A stretch of DNA of 64,000 nt, taken from positions 766,245-830,244 of the forward strand of contig VZTI01000620.1 in NCBI GenBank assembly GCA_013397865.1, read 5' to 3'. Origin of the DNA: Struthidea cinerea (lineage: Eukaryota; Chordata; Aves; Passeriformes; Corcoracidae). Positions 34,359-49,300 of this stretch are shown in pieces. The translations under genes and the position numbers were made by a program. Within the stretch, counting starts at the first letter, position 1. Each line of letters begins with the position of its first letter. Under the pieces are notes generated by a model that saw only the letters and a list, made by a program, of their open reading frames with translations, did no database searches and was not told where the DNA came from.

Positions 34359-37300
34359 CTGCAAAGCAAGGAACTGGTTGTGTTAAAGGGCAGCACCAGC
34401 CTCTCGAGGCTGAGCAGAGGAAGGTGGGGATGGTCACAGGGGCTACACAGAGTCCACTTGGTTTCAGCATTAACAAGGAGCCAGATAAAAAGCAGGTGCC
34501 TGCATGTGCTGCAGGCTCTGACTCTGCATTAGGGGAGTGTCAAGTTAACTGCACCCAGCTCTGTTCTCTGCCATTACCCACTGCTGTCACAAGACAGAAA
34601 AAAGGTTAGACAAAAAAGGTAGTATGAACATTGCCTAAAGAAAACCCTTGTGATGAAGCAAGAGTTATAAATAAGACTATTCCCTTTCTTGACGTCCATT
34701 TCTTGGCTTTTCTTGGCAAAAAAATCATGGTAAGGAAAGCAGGACAAAAATTTTTGGAGTCTGCTTTCATTGCTACCCAATAATAAGAATCACCTGTGAC
34801 TCTAATTTTAGAGGAACACAAACCACTGCTAATCATGGAGGAGTCCTTTTCTTCTGAAGTGGTGGAACTGGTCATTTAAGCTCCTCTGAAGGTACACAAG
34901 TAAGAAAAGTTTATCTCTGGTGCTCTTTTCATCTTTAGATTGAAGGACTAATGTACTAGAAGACCCTTAGATATGCCGTCAGTCAACATCATCAGTGTGG
35001 GGTAAATAAATCCAGGCAGCCCAGAGACTGGTGAAAGAAGGATGCCATGAAGAAGAGTCTGGTGGGATGTTGGAAAGGTGTGAAGCACCAAAATTGGCCT
35101 TCCTCAGCCTCCTAACAAGTCTGAGTGCTCTTGGTATAATCTTGTTGCAATTAGGGAGCTTGGCCATTAAATTCAAACTAAAATAAAGATTAAAGCTAAG
35201 TAATGGTAATAGAAAACTACATTCATCTTGTGCCTTATATCACCTAGGAAAAAATGCTTCTAAAAATCCAAATGCTCAAGTTCTGTGCTTTCCAAAGTTT
35301 TAAATAAGGTACCTGTGCTCATTAGCTTATACTGAAATGCCAGTTCTGGATGACATCTTTATTCGAGATGTTTAAGAGTGCATTTCATATTGATTTGAAC
35401 ACCTTGCAGAACTAAAAAGCTGTAATTCACACACTAAGCAACAACAAAGAAAAAATCAATGGAAAACTAGCTTTCCCTGAGTGCAGGGCAGGTCATACCA
35501 TAACAATTTCTGAAATGTAGCTTCATTAAAGGTTGCAATGGAGCAGGCAATGAGGTGTTAAGAGAGCTTATTATTTTCTACAGAGCCACAAGAAAATAAT
35601 TTCAACTTTAGCAGAAGTATCTTTATTCAAAAAAGGAGAGTGGTTTTGTGCTCTCCTTTTCCTTCTATTGAGAACGATTTTTTAAAATAATTTTAAAAAA
35701 TCCCCTCTCTGCTGTGTCAGCAATTTTCATTGTCTCCAATTAAAACTTATTCCCTTTCCTCAGGCATATCACAGAATATGTTGCTTAAAATGCTCCTTGA
35801 CTTTATTCTAAACAACTCTTTCTTTTCCTGCCAATGAGGCCTTCACTTTTGGGTTTTGTTTTTTTTCCTATCCCTAGGAAATGCTGGCACTTGAATTCTC
35901 CCTTTCAAGTGAAAACCAATCCTCTGCCAGTCTAAACCCAAGTCAAAACAGTTTAGGCACCTCAGTAAAACTGCTGATGCTGCAGTCAGGCTGGGGAGGC
36001 TGAGATAATTTCCTCTTTGAAATACTGCCCATCTCAGTCCTACATGTGGGAAACTCTTCAAAGAGTTTCCCCTTTCACTGCCCCCCCTTTAGGCCTGGCC
36101 ACAACCACGGCCAGCCCTGGTGCAGAGGATGGGCTGTCGCTGCCATTTGGGGCTGTCCTTGTGAAGGAGCAACTCCAACACAAATACAGACAGACTCTGA
36201 ACTGTTTTCAGTGGCAGCACCCAAAAATACAGACTTATATCCCTATGATCATAGGCATATTAAATATATAATGAATAAATTTTCGTTATGTTTTAATTAG
36301 CTGTAGCTATTACATAGAGAGCAAATTAATTCTAAAGTGTGCTCATCAATATCTACTTTCCAGTGTCTAGCTGTGTACATTAGAGTAGAATACGTGTATT
36401 TGGAGAGTAGGATGCAGGGAATCAAAAGCAATGCAACTTGTAGGATAAGGTGCAAACACAACAGCAGTGAGAGCTTCCTTTACCTGAGTTGCAGGGCAAG
36501 TGATGGGGGCAGCAGCTTCACTCCTATTCTTCCTATCTGTGCTGGGAAGACACCAACCAACTCCACCACAGTGACGTGTCGGAGGTCTAACCCACACTGT
36601 GCCGGCTGCAAGGGTTAACAGGAGAAAGAGGGGTATTAGTCATCCCCGAGAGAACAGGGGAGTGTTTTGAGTGTGCAGCAAGAGGTCATCGAGTCCCCTC
36701 TCCTTAAGTTAGTCAAATGTTTCAAACTGAATTGAGAGCACATTTTGCAAACACCCAAGTTCTCACAGCAAAGAACTGGAGCTTCGTGACTCCAGGGGAG
36801 GTTAAGTAACAAGATTCTCAGCTACTCTAAGAAAACCAACACACAGGGACCACCGAGGTGAAATATCAACTTGTGTCTGTAGTTATACGAAAAGATGCCA
36901 GGATATTAAGCATTGTACCAGTAATCTAATTTGGCAATCAAAGCAAATTATGTGAAACAGAAGTTGACTGCAGAAAGTTTTCTTCCATGCCAACTAATCG
37001 GCCCACTGTCAAGAAGTGGAAAATGTACTATAGCCATTAAACTCAGTTTGATCAATATATAGAATTTTCTTGCCAAGTTTATCTAATAGGGATAAAGAGC
37101 TGCTTTGGCTTTTTTTCTTAAATACAACTGTAATTTAAGCCAGCAGTTAAAAACATTATCACATTCATATCTCAATGATTATTTATACTGCATTTTGTTA
37201 CAAGTTGTGAGAAGAAAAAACAAGATAAAACACTTGCAGCTGTGAAAGAATACAGGACTGGTTCCTTTCCTCCCTTTCCCTGAGGACACAGATACATTTG

Positions 37301-40300
37301 GGAGACACATCCCTAAGTCTAGCAAGAAGCCAACAAGGGCACCACATTTACAACACAAAAGAAGGAAAATTACCAGAAGTTTTGGGTTTTTTGGAACAAA
37401 ACACCCCACAGTGTTATCTCCAGCACACTGGATGATTTCTCTGCTGTGTCTCTGGTCCTTTGTTTGCACTTTTTATTTCTGAAGCTATTCATACTTCCTT
37501 GCATTGTAGTTGCAAATTCTGCAAGCCTGGTCTGCATGAGCTGCTTAAGTGTTGGAGGTTGGGTTTGGGTTTTTTTTCAACTTCTTTAGCAGCTGAGATA
37601 GGGAATTATTACTGAACACAAGTTACTATAATTAATTTGGGGAGGATGGAAGTGCCAGAACTGCCTGGGATTCAGTGACTGGTCAGTCAGAGGCAGCACA
37701 ATCCAGAATGGAGCTGAATTAGAGACCGGGGAGGTACTTCAACTCAAACCCCTGTGAAAAGGATTAATCCAGAACCATGACTGTTTCAGCCAGATCTTTC
37801 AGTGGCTACAATACAACAGCTGAAGTTGTGCATTTGTATCAAACAGTGGAGCTTGTCCTCTTGTGTCTTTCTTTAAAGAAATAAAATAGTTGCACATCCC
37901 CCTTAAATGTGTTTTACCTGCAGCATTCCCAGCTGCATCCTGTAGAAGAAGTTGGCTGCAGTAGGAGTTGAAATAATTAGCAGTCTCCGCTTCTCATAAA
38001 ATTGATCCAGCAGTGCAGCTGCAGTCCTCACATTCACATTAATATTCATGGCTAGAATTAAAATTAAAACAAAAGTTATGGAGCATACTGAAAACAGATC
38101 TATTTCTAGAGGCAGAGATAGACAGCAGAAACACAAGAACAAGAAACAATAATAAAGAAGACATGGGTGAAATGCTGGCCTCATTGAAGCCAACAATTTT
38201 ACTGTAGACTGTTCTAGCTTGCACACTGGATTGACTCCAGAACATGACATTTTGTAGAAAGCTTTGTGCTAAAACAAACTCTAGGAAAGAGCAGCCAAAG
38301 GTGGCAAAGGCTTCAGCTGTAAGTGCAAACTGGCAGGGGAGACAGAAGATGGTAAGTTTCCCACCTCTGGTACACTGCAGCTGTATTGCACCCCACAACC
38401 CCTTCCCAAATTCTCACTGCCCTAAGAACCATTGCACCAGATTCCTCCTGGTAAAGTGGTGAAATACTCACTTACGTGCACAGGTTGGCTCCACTCCTGA
38501 CCACCCCAAATTGTACTGGCAGACTCGAGCTGGGCTTCCTTGCAGCTCGTAGCCACCAATGCAGGAGAACTCACAGGTAGCACCATAGTTATTTCCATCA
38601 CCTGAGCATTTGATGTAGCCATTATCTGGGGCATTTAACTTCACACAGCGCCTGACTTTGAGCAAGAGAGAAAAAACAAAACAAAATAAAGACACAGCAT
38701 GAATCATCATTTGTCATTAAGGTAGCATGGGTCAGGGGACTACCAGTACCAAAGACATTTTTCTGTTTGCTTTCTGTATTATTAGTCATGCACTTAAAAA
38801 CCCCAAACAACCAACCTGAACTCCCCCACCCCTCACTCTAATGTAAAATGAAACAGTGTGTAGGCGTATGCATGTGACAAAAGGTCATGGAGCACAAAGA
38901 GCTGCAGCCAAAACCTACAGGTACCATCTCTGTATTTTCAACTCCAGATGTTAAGATCTGGACTTGTGAAAGGGCAGCCCTGCTTGACAGATGTGAGCCC
39001 CAGCTGAAAAAATGTCTTCACCTCCTTGTTTCAGGAGCTCACAAGCTATGTATCAGGGAGGAGATGGCAGAAGGGAAGGGGCGTGGAGCTGGAGGCAGGG
39101 CTGATCAAAGAAGCTCTTCCTGGACACGCAGGAATGCTGCACACCTGGCCCCAAGGGTCTTCAGCAAGACTGTTCTCTTTTTCAGCATCATCACAGGAGT
39201 TTATATACACAGAAACATGCAGATAAATACAGAAATGAGGACATTTTCAAATTGCCTACTAAGCCAGATGCAAAGCAGTGTCTGTATTTACAGGGTAAAA
39301 CACCATTCGTACCTCTGACTTTAACAAGAAATTTGCAAGTGCCTTTGTTTTCAGCTCTGTCATACACAGTATATTGGATTTTGTGGTCTCCTTCTGGAAA
39401 ATGTGACCCTGGTGGCAGGCCTTTCAAAATAACACTAAAACAGGAGATAAAACAGGACAGATATTCATAAATTCACCAGTATTTATCTACTGACAATGAT
39501 GTAAAAGCCTGAAGAGGGATGTTTGTGGCATGCTAGCATTGTCTGGCTGCACTGAAGGACTAAAGACTTGAGAGTAAGCAAAGGAAGAAGTTGGGCAGCA
39601 GCAACCAGAGTATTTAAATTAGCTATGTACAGCCCACCCTGCTGAGACAAGGGGGTTAGAGTGGGCAGGGTCTGCTCCCTTCCTATGAAACAATCCATAA
39701 TGTAGCCAAGCCCATCATGCTGAGAGGAACTCAAGCTTCCTTTTCCTTACATAAGGAAGAAGTCATCATTAGAAAGAAAACTTCCAGCCTCTCACAGCAG
39801 GGATGTACTCCCATCTGGCTGCTCTGAACTGCTCCTATGATTGTCATTTGTGACTGTTAATATGTACAGAAATGGAACAGAAAGTGAGATTCAGTGTCAC
39901 AGCAGAAGGGTGTGGTGATCCACAGCAGCATTTTCACCTGGAATTTGGCCCTGTCCAGCAAACAAGGTGGGAGAATTCAGATGTATTAAACATATCCTCA
40001 GTACTGAAGCAGAGGGTAACCAAAGAGCTTTCCATGTAATGGGAAAGCTTTTGTACTCCTGAAACTGAAGGACTCTGTGCATTTAAGAAAAGCACGGCAC
40101 AGCCCATAAAACAGCATGGTTTAGCAACTTTTTATAAAAATAGAGATGTGATTTATGGAAAAGCTTTCACTGAATTGACAGCTTGGCTCTTTTGAGCTGA
40201 CAACAGCTACTCGTATGACAAAGTCTACATGAGATATTCCCCATTTTTTTGCCTATCAGACATTCCTTTGTCAAAAAGACTTAGGAATTTCTTTATTGAT

Positions 40301-43300
40301 ATTTTCCAAGTTTTTACTTTACCAGGTGCAACTTTTAATGTTGATAACTGTCACCAAATTGTTACATCAGACCTTAACAGCAATTAAGTTTTTAATTATG
40401 CAATTAATTCTTCTTTATGAAATTATTAAATTATAGCAATAAAAGGGCAATACCATTGTGTCTTTCAACAGCTTTTTTTGTATTCACAACATCTTCAAGC
40501 TCAACTTTGAGCTTTTAAGCTTAACCAGTCCACTAATGTAATGATGTAACTTGCTTACTGAAACTGATAAAGCAGATTTTCTATACTCCTATCATTATAA
40601 TAATCCAGATAGATTGACTAAGTCCTGCATGATAAAAATGGGAAAATCAGTGACAGTACAGAAGTACACAAGTACACCTTGTTCTTCTGGAAAATGTGTC
40701 TGTGAAACCATAGAAACTGACAAAGAAACTTTGAAGTTTAATGTCTAAATCCAATGTTTAAATCCATCAAGATTACAAACAAGAAACGTTACTTTAAAGG
40801 TAACTGCAGAATCCTGGGACATCAGTAGCCAGCACTACTTCAGGAAGAAGGCTAAAGATGACAGCAGATGATTTTGTGACACACCTTGGTTTTTTAAGAC
40901 AGTCACACCTCTTCTGTTACCTCCAATGCACTACTCTGTTTTCATTGTTATGTACAAAAGGTAACTTGCTGTAAGAAAACTTGTTGACTGTGAGACCCAT
41001 AAAGGAGCTCTGGAAAACTTCGCAGGTGCAGTAAAAATGCTGTTGTTTATTCTACCAGCTCTAAATAACCACAAGCGGCTAACCAGTTCCTGAACAATTC
41101 ACCTCCAAATTGCCAGCTTTTCCAGTTAAACATGCAATTCTTTACAGGCCAGCGACCTGTGACAGCCATAAGAAAGCATCTTGGATGAATTAAGGGAAAA
41201 AGGTACCTGGCCTGCCAAACTGCTAACGAAAGAGTAAGAAGGAGAAAATGCAAACATGTAGAGATTTTCACCTACTCCGTCAGAATCCCGTCCGCAGTGT
41301 CCCGTCCCTCCGGGGTGTCCCAGAACACTCTGGCTGTCAACTTGTTGGGCTCTGCGGTTTTCTCCTTCACGCTCGGGCACTGGATCCTTGGGGGTTCAGT
41401 ATCTGTTGAAATAAATGTCACAGAATGCACTGGAGCATCTGCTAGAGCTGTGCATTTTCTTCACAGCTCCTTGCCTGCTGTCAGGGTAGCCCAGGACCAT
41501 CTCCAGCTGGCCTCCTCAGCACTGGATTCATCCCAGCGAAGGCACACGGAGCCCCCACTTCTCAACTTTTTGTAAGAAGAGCTGACAATGATCAGCCCTT
41601 TGCAATGCAAAAAAACCAACCAAAAGTAGTTAGTGTAAATTTCTTCACATAGTTCAGCTAAAAAGTAATGTCAACAAATGGATGGCTTTGAACTCCAAGG
41701 AGCGATGTCCAAGATCCTACCCAAGGAGCCTGGATGTTCTGTTTCTCTGCATTCTTTTCTTTGTCCATCTGTGCAGTAGATAATGTGACTAAGAGCATTT
41801 TTCAAGCACGCTGAAAATCAATCTCTCTCTGCATGGTAACTTTGCATGTTACTCTTACCATGCTGGTTATTTTTCCTGCAATAATGGCAAAATGAGAAAC
41901 AACAGAAGACTGGCACAATTACCATTTTGTGGAGAATCAATGCTGCATTTGATTTTTCCTAGTAACTCTCATAATAACATCTTACATCAGTAGTCAGCAC
42001 TACTAGGACAAGCATCCTATCAATACAGCCTCAGGATGTGACAAAAGGATGACTTAGCTTGGTGACAGCCATTTACCACAACTTCTGTTATACAATCAGC
42101 AGGAAAAGGCAATCTTTCCAGAAGAAAAGACAATGACATTTTTCAATCTTCTACAGGAAAGTATCTATTTTAACGTATGTTACAGTGCGTTACAGATATA
42201 ATGGAAAAATTATTCAAGTGAGTATTGGCATTTTTAGCTAACTGATAACTAAAACCAGCTGTACATTGATTTTTCTTTCAATCAAAACTATTTCAGCAAA
42301 ATGAGGGATATCCTTCCTCTTATAGGGTGGGGACAGGAGACAGTCTGCTTTGTTAGGACAGAATACTCACTAACTGTAAGAACGTCTGTAAGTGACTGCT
42401 AGAACATACCTAATTTTAAAAATGTGTCTTTTTTACCCCTTTTAATGCATATCTGTTTCATTACTGAAAGGCCTTATGCCTTTCCTACATGGACCTTCAC
42501 TGCTGCACTGCGAAGCCCACATAATTTAGTGCAAAAACGCTACGCCGTGCAACTGCAGTATAAAGGGGTAGAGGAAAGCCCCCAGTTTTTAAGAGCACTT
42601 TAAGTTCAGGTCTGAAGTAATTTTAGCCATACTCGATGCCAAAAGCTGTGGAATTCCCAGGCCACTTCCATGACAGGAAGTTTACCAGCCCATGCCTCTG
42701 ATCACAAGCAACATCCCTACCGTGCACAGTGCAACTAATTGTTTGTATATTAAAGGAAGAAATTAGATAGCCTTTTTGCCTTTGTATTTCATTGCTCCCT
42801 TCACCTTAATTTCACTCCTCAGCTGAAAGCGAGCTGTTCAGCCAGTCCTCTCCTGGCCACTGTAGGCTGCAGTTCTGTAACTTCTGAACTACACTAAGGA
42901 ACAAGCGTTCAGTTCCAAACTTCATTATACTGTTAGAATTATGTCTGGTCACAATCATGTCTGTGATGTCTGGTCACAAAAAACTCTCTATCCTACCTAT
43001 CAAGAGGTCGAGATACAACCTTATTGAACAGCCTGCTAGCAGCACATCTCACTCTGTGCATACAGGAACTGCGTACACACAAGGTTTGAAGGGGCCTTCT
43101 CTGAACTATGTGGTATTACCACAACTTAAATCCTAGTATCACTTTTACTGGGTTACTTGGGACTTGTAATCCAAGGTAACAACTGGGACTCGATACCCTA
43201 TGCAACAATTACCCTGCATTTTTGGAATAAAAAAGAAGTGATAGTGCTAACTTAGCCTCTTTTCTTTGCAGCTTAAGGTACTAGCTTACTTCACTCTGCA

Positions 43301-46300
43301 AGACAGCATCCTTTGTAATAAGCACACCACCTCTGCAAATAGATGAGCTTCTGAAAGTGCCAGGAAATACAGAGGACAATATTTTATCATTTCCAAACTT
43401 AAAAGGTTTGTTTTTCTTCCTCTGCCCACACCACTGAGAAAGACAAAGCTTGTTTCTGCATATAAAAACGAGACACAACAAACAGTCTAGACCTAAGCAG
43501 CTCACTTCTACATTTGTACAACACCAAGTAACAGGAAACCTGAAAAACATTTTATGAAGATCAGGCCGCAGTGGAGAGGCTCCAAAGCCATTTGCCAACC
43601 TAGACTGAGCCACAGGCATTCTGAGGAAAACCAAGTTATCATACACACAAAACACTAAGCACAAACATTCTACCACCCACGTGCTTTAAATTACTGGTAG
43701 CCATTTCAGATGGCCAAAAAATACTTTCCTTTGTGGGTGGCTGCTGAAGCCTTTATCAGAGGCTTCCCAGAAAAGACAGCAGCAGGCTGAGACTTCACTT
43801 TGTGCTGAAATTCTGTTAGTAGTCAGGAAAGTTAAATCTCAATATTTGTTTATCTCTCTTTTGATTTTATGTATATAGAAACACTTCTTCCAGCTGAGGT
43901 TCCCAGGAGACCACTGACTATGTAATGAAAATTGCTGGCATAACTAGAGTGAACTAGGATGAAATTTAAATTAGCTCACTGCAACCATGCTGGTAACTAC
44001 AATCCATTCACATTCTCTGGATATATTTGAAGACCACGATCCCAAGGAAGAAAAACAGTTCAGACAACAGGTTTACTTTCAAACCTGTTTGTAATCACTA
44101 AGCAGAAGAGTGACAGACTCCAGCACACAGAACTTGCTGGAAGAGCAGCACAGTAATGACAGGCTACCAAGGAGTCACTCAGGAATCAGCAAAGGCTGTT
44201 AAAAGCTTTGTAAAGTGCTGGCCATTTATACCAGACTCACCTGCAATAAAGTGGTAATGCTTGGAGCTCCTGTATAAGAAAGATACTCACTTTGGACTGA
44301 AAGCACCGAGTGACAGAACCTTGCATCCTTGAAAAACTGCTCTCTGCTTCCTTAAGAGGGACAGCTGCTTTTTCACCTTATGAACTGGATAAAAAAGGCC
44401 TTTTGGAATTTATGTGTGCAGGACTTGGGCACTGGCAGGTACCTCCGGGTGCAGACTTCCCGGGATGCAGACCCAACACCCCGCTTACCAACGCAGGCCG
44501 CTGGCCGGCCACTCCAGACTTTGTTGTCCATGCAGGTGACGATGCGGTCCCCCTTCAGCTGGTACCCTGGGGAGCAGTAGTACTCACACCTCGAGCCAAA
44601 GTAGGCACCATCCAAACACTTGAAGCCCCCGTTGGTCGGCATGGAAAGGGTAGGGCAGCGCTTTTCTGGAAAAGCAAAGAGAGACTTCTGGAAACCTGCT
44701 AACCTCCATCTACAGTAATGTAAATGTGGGGTATTACATAGAAATAAAGACACAGCTGGCAAACAAGTGGGAGAAAGTTTTGTTCCACATGAGGTTTTTC
44801 CACACTGTTCTTATTAGCTGCACTTCAAATTTAACACTACATAAGTGTTAGTGGCCTGATAAAATACTTATATGAGAAAAGGGATGACAAGTATCTATTC
44901 CTCTCTTCTCAGAAAATGTTTTACCGCAAGAGCCCATTTAGACACCTGATACAAATTGTGTCAACTTAGAAAGTCTAAGATGGGCGATATTTTAAAACAG
45001 CTTTATGGCTCTGTCATGAAACTATTCCCACAAATCAAAATCCCACATTCATAGAATATTCCCTTTCTGCCAAGAGTGTTTGTACCACTCAGATGCATAT
45101 CATGTTATGTACCCCTGTGAGATCCTCAACAAACTAATCTACATATCCAAGCATACTGCCAACCTTTAAAACAACAATAACAATCCAAAGATCAGTTTCA
45201 AAGGCAAATAAGAATTTACTGTCTGCTGCACCTGGAGCACAAGTCACACACACACAGATTTTGTAGCCACTTACGTTTGCACAGCACCTTCCCAGACCAG
45301 CGTTTGCTTGACTGACAAATTAGCTGGTGAGGGCCATGCAGTTCGTAGCCTTTTTGACAGCGAATATCACACCTTGTGCCCAATACATTCTTGTAATATT
45401 CCCCTTGAGGTGTCCTGCAGTTTGCATAACCGTGTTTCACTTTAATGGGGGAGCACCACGGTGTTTCTGGCACAGAGGAGAAAAAAAGCCCACACACAGC
45501 AATTAGAAAAACGTTAAAGTCGACACACAAACACAAAATCACTTTGCTTAATCAAGGTCACAGAGAAGAAAAGGAAAAAAACCTCTTATTTAAAAAGCCA
45601 CCAATCCTCAAAGCGGAGAACACTGCAGAGGCGCATTTACACATGTGGAGGTCAGCCCTTAAAAGACTGGCAGCTCTTTTTTTTTTATGACAAGGATTAA
45701 AGATTGTAGCCATTAGATTGGAGGGGCTGGGAGGGCAAGGTGGGGTTTTTACTATGCTTTTTGTGCATGGAATAAGTGTGCCACCATGTGGGCAGTTTGA
45801 TGACAACTGGGCCGTTTTTCCCTCTTATTTTTAAGCAGACCCATCTAACTGCTCTTTGATAAGAGAAGATTGTGTTAGGAACGCCTTGGTCTAGCTGCAG
45901 TTGTCAGCTTTCCACATGTAGCTCTCTTAGTGCTCATTTGAAAAAAAAAAAAAGTTCTCCTTCCATAATAATCTGTGCCTTGCAAAACTGAGTGATGGTT
46001 CAAGCTCTCCCACAGTTAGAAGGTATCACTTACATAAATCATATTGCCAATATGTCAAGTTGAACCCGCTCAAACTGAATCTTTATTAACTGACCAGGGC
46101 TACACTGTAAAATATTCAGGATACGGGTGCCCCCACCTTGTGAGGATTTACCACCACACTGTGGTGCTGATGGGCACAGTATCAAGTAGAGTTCCCTTCT
46201 CAGCCAAAGTTTCACATCCTTTGTTTAGCTTTGACAACAGGGTGCACCAAGAAAACAGGCAGCTTCTCAGTAGGAGTTTCCTACTACACAAGGAGTGACT

Positions 46301-49300
46301 AAGCCTGCCCCCTTCTCAGCTCCAAGATTTGAAAAGGACATTTTGGGAGAGAAGAGAGGAAAAAAGGGAGGGACTGCAAAGCAAAAGAAGATGACAAGTC
46401 TGGACATCCTGTGTGACAGTGTGTTACATGAGGGAGGGGCATGAAAACACTTCTGAATTTTGCAAGAAGGATGGAAAAAAACCCCTAAACAAACAAAACA
46501 CATGAGTTTTAGCCTTCATACTCACAAAGTCACAAACAACAATAAGAAAAAATTTCCAGATCATTTTTGGCAGAGGTTCACTTCTAGATCTTAATGCCCA
46601 TAGTTATTAAGTACATTTTCCTATACTGGTTGGATCAGCTCCACACATAAATAAACAAAAATCAATACAGCATTTCTCACACATGGGATATTTATATACA
46701 GTGTACTATGTCTCTAGGACATACTTACACTTTCCCAATGAAAACTACACTTTACATCTGTATTTTGCAGTGCTGGTCCTGAGTCAACACAATAGCATCT
46801 GCAAACTAAAATCAGAGACTAATTATCAATCTTTTGCCTAGACCAAGGGCGCATTTCCTCTAGACTAGTCTGTTTCAGAAGCAGTAGTACTGTGATACGC
46901 TTACTTTTGTCTTTCACTACTACAAGTGAAAATCCTCTACAAAGATGTGTGACATTATTCCCAGTGTCAGCAAATACACAGTAATTGAGGCACAGGACAC
47001 AAGCAGGCCAGTCTAACAGCACCCCTCAGGTTAAGGGTAGAGTACAGTTCAGCTTTTTGGTTCAGCCACACAATCATCCCAGCTCTGTTTCTTCCCACCT
47101 AAAAGCCCGTTTTCTGAATGTCAAATACATCCTCTGCTATTTACCTTACAATCATGCAAAGTGTTTTGGTGGAGAGTGGGTTTTGGTTAGGGGTTTGATT
47201 TTTTTAGAACTGTTTCCTGTCCTTCACCCTAATCTCTATCCCACAGCTCCCAAAAGATATTTAAAAAATCCCCACATCCACCGACTTGGGCCATTATGTC
47301 GAGGGGCTGTATCACAGTGGCTCCCATTTTTCATGCTTGCTGTGCACCAAATTAAAACTCAGACAACAGATGAGGAGTGTGAGCTAATGGGAACAGAAGT
47401 CCACCAGCTACTGCTGAATTAATGAGTGATGCCAGCAGCCAGCTCTGCCTCCTTAACTGCTACCCCAGGGCTGCTGGTGCAGTCTCAGGCACCACCTCCA
47501 ACCACTCTCTGGGGGAAGCCACACATCTTGGATTCCCAGCCTCTGTCTCATTCACTTCCTGGAAAAATCCTACTCTTGAGCTTTCCCGTAATCTCCTCTT
47601 CAGTGGTCTCATGCCCAAACTTTCCAGCTTTTCTGTCCCACTTTCTCTTCCCATGCCCTGAGATCTTAAACTTCAATTTATTTACACGCCCAAGCTTATA
47701 AGATCTCCTTAACTAAGAATGAGGCCTCGGTTTTCTGCAGGAGGGCTCAAACCTGAAGTTACTAAGACAACACTGACTGAAAGGGCAGGACTGGGGGGAT
47801 GAAAACTCATTTGGGCTGAAACTTCACCCCAGACAGTTACATAATCCTTCAGTAAATCAGTTCAAGATATTTATGCCTCAGGTTTCCCACATGTATAAAC
47901 TCCAAATGCACATCACTGACTTCCTCCATAAAAGGGTGTTAAGACAAATATGCTTTGCAACATGATCAAGAGGCTAATAATAATAAAATAGAGGGCAAAT
48001 GAGCTGTTTCAGGTATTGCAAATTGCCTGAGCTTTTGTGCAAATTTTTGTGGTTTTACAAACACACTTAAGAGCTGCCCATATATTAAAAAAAATAGTGG
48101 CTAACAGCTAAGAAATGCAGATTAATGCACAAATACAATAGTGAAAAAGAAAAAGCCTTTCCTGTAGTGTCGATGCAGCTACAGTGGTTTACAGAGAGAA
48201 ACAAAGCAAGCTCCTAGACAGGGGAAAAATGCATCTTATACTGAACCAAATGATTCTGCCAGAAAGAAAAACAAAAGCAAACATGCTTTTGGATGCAGAT
48301 AACTTGAAGAGCTCAGGAAGAACATCTGTTTGATTTAAAACATTATAATGCTTACTCTAGAATTGATTGTGATTAGAAGAAAGTGGGTGAGGAGGCAGGT
48401 TTTACAAGCTATTTACAAATATCAGGGTTTAAACCAACTGATACTGCTGGGAAAAAACCCCAGCTAACTTGAAAAGCACATCAAATGATACAAAAAAGTT
48501 TTAGATCAAAGTTTGTTTATTTTTCAGTGAAGGTACATATTGGTTTTCAAAGGTGAAGCAGCTACATGGAGCACTTGTGGAATATTAGGTTTGTGTGAGG
48601 CCCTAAGGGGTTACACAAGCTGTTCCCTGCCTCAAGGCAAGATCAGCCATGTTCCTGAAGGCTTTGGGGATTATAAAACGTAGAGGTTTCCCAGACACCT
48701 TTTCTGGAACTTCACCATCTATGCCAGGCTCTGTTCACTCAAATGAAATTTGAGTTTTAGGTACCAAGACCTCTATACTGTTTTTTTTTTGTTTAATAGA
48801 AAGTTTGCACCTCAGCGCAAACTCAAGAGAACTAGAAAGTCCCTCACCGACATAACAGCCTGAATTACCACTTGTGAGTAAAACATTCGAGAGACTCAAT
48901 CCTGTGTTTGAAACCACGGGAAAACAGACAGCAAACATAAATGGCTGAAGCCCCAACGTTACCTTTAGAGCTGAGGCTCCTGCTTGGTCATTACAGTACC
49001 TGAGAAAACATATTAGGAATGAAGATGACCAGAGCAGTGGCACTGGAGCTGTGATGAACACAGGAACGGCTGTATTCAGGAAACCCTCCCTCACGAAATG
49101 ATCAGTGATGCCAAGTGGCAGGAAGGAAAGCACTTTCTAGAGCATCATCTCCCCCAGCCCCTTGGTCCTGTTTGAACACCAGCCTCAGCTGAGCCCTTCC
49201 TTCACAAGCAGCATGTAAAGTGACCAGCTGTACTGCTGCTTGCTGCTACACCAGCCAACAGAGCCGAAGGTTCACCAGGGAGGAAGGGAACAACTCCTTA

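Noticed and set aside
38652..38654. Alternative acceptor for SRPX exon 7
   Set aside because: Using it breaks the frame with exon 6, whereas the acceptor ending at 38656 gives the conserved VRVRRC junction.
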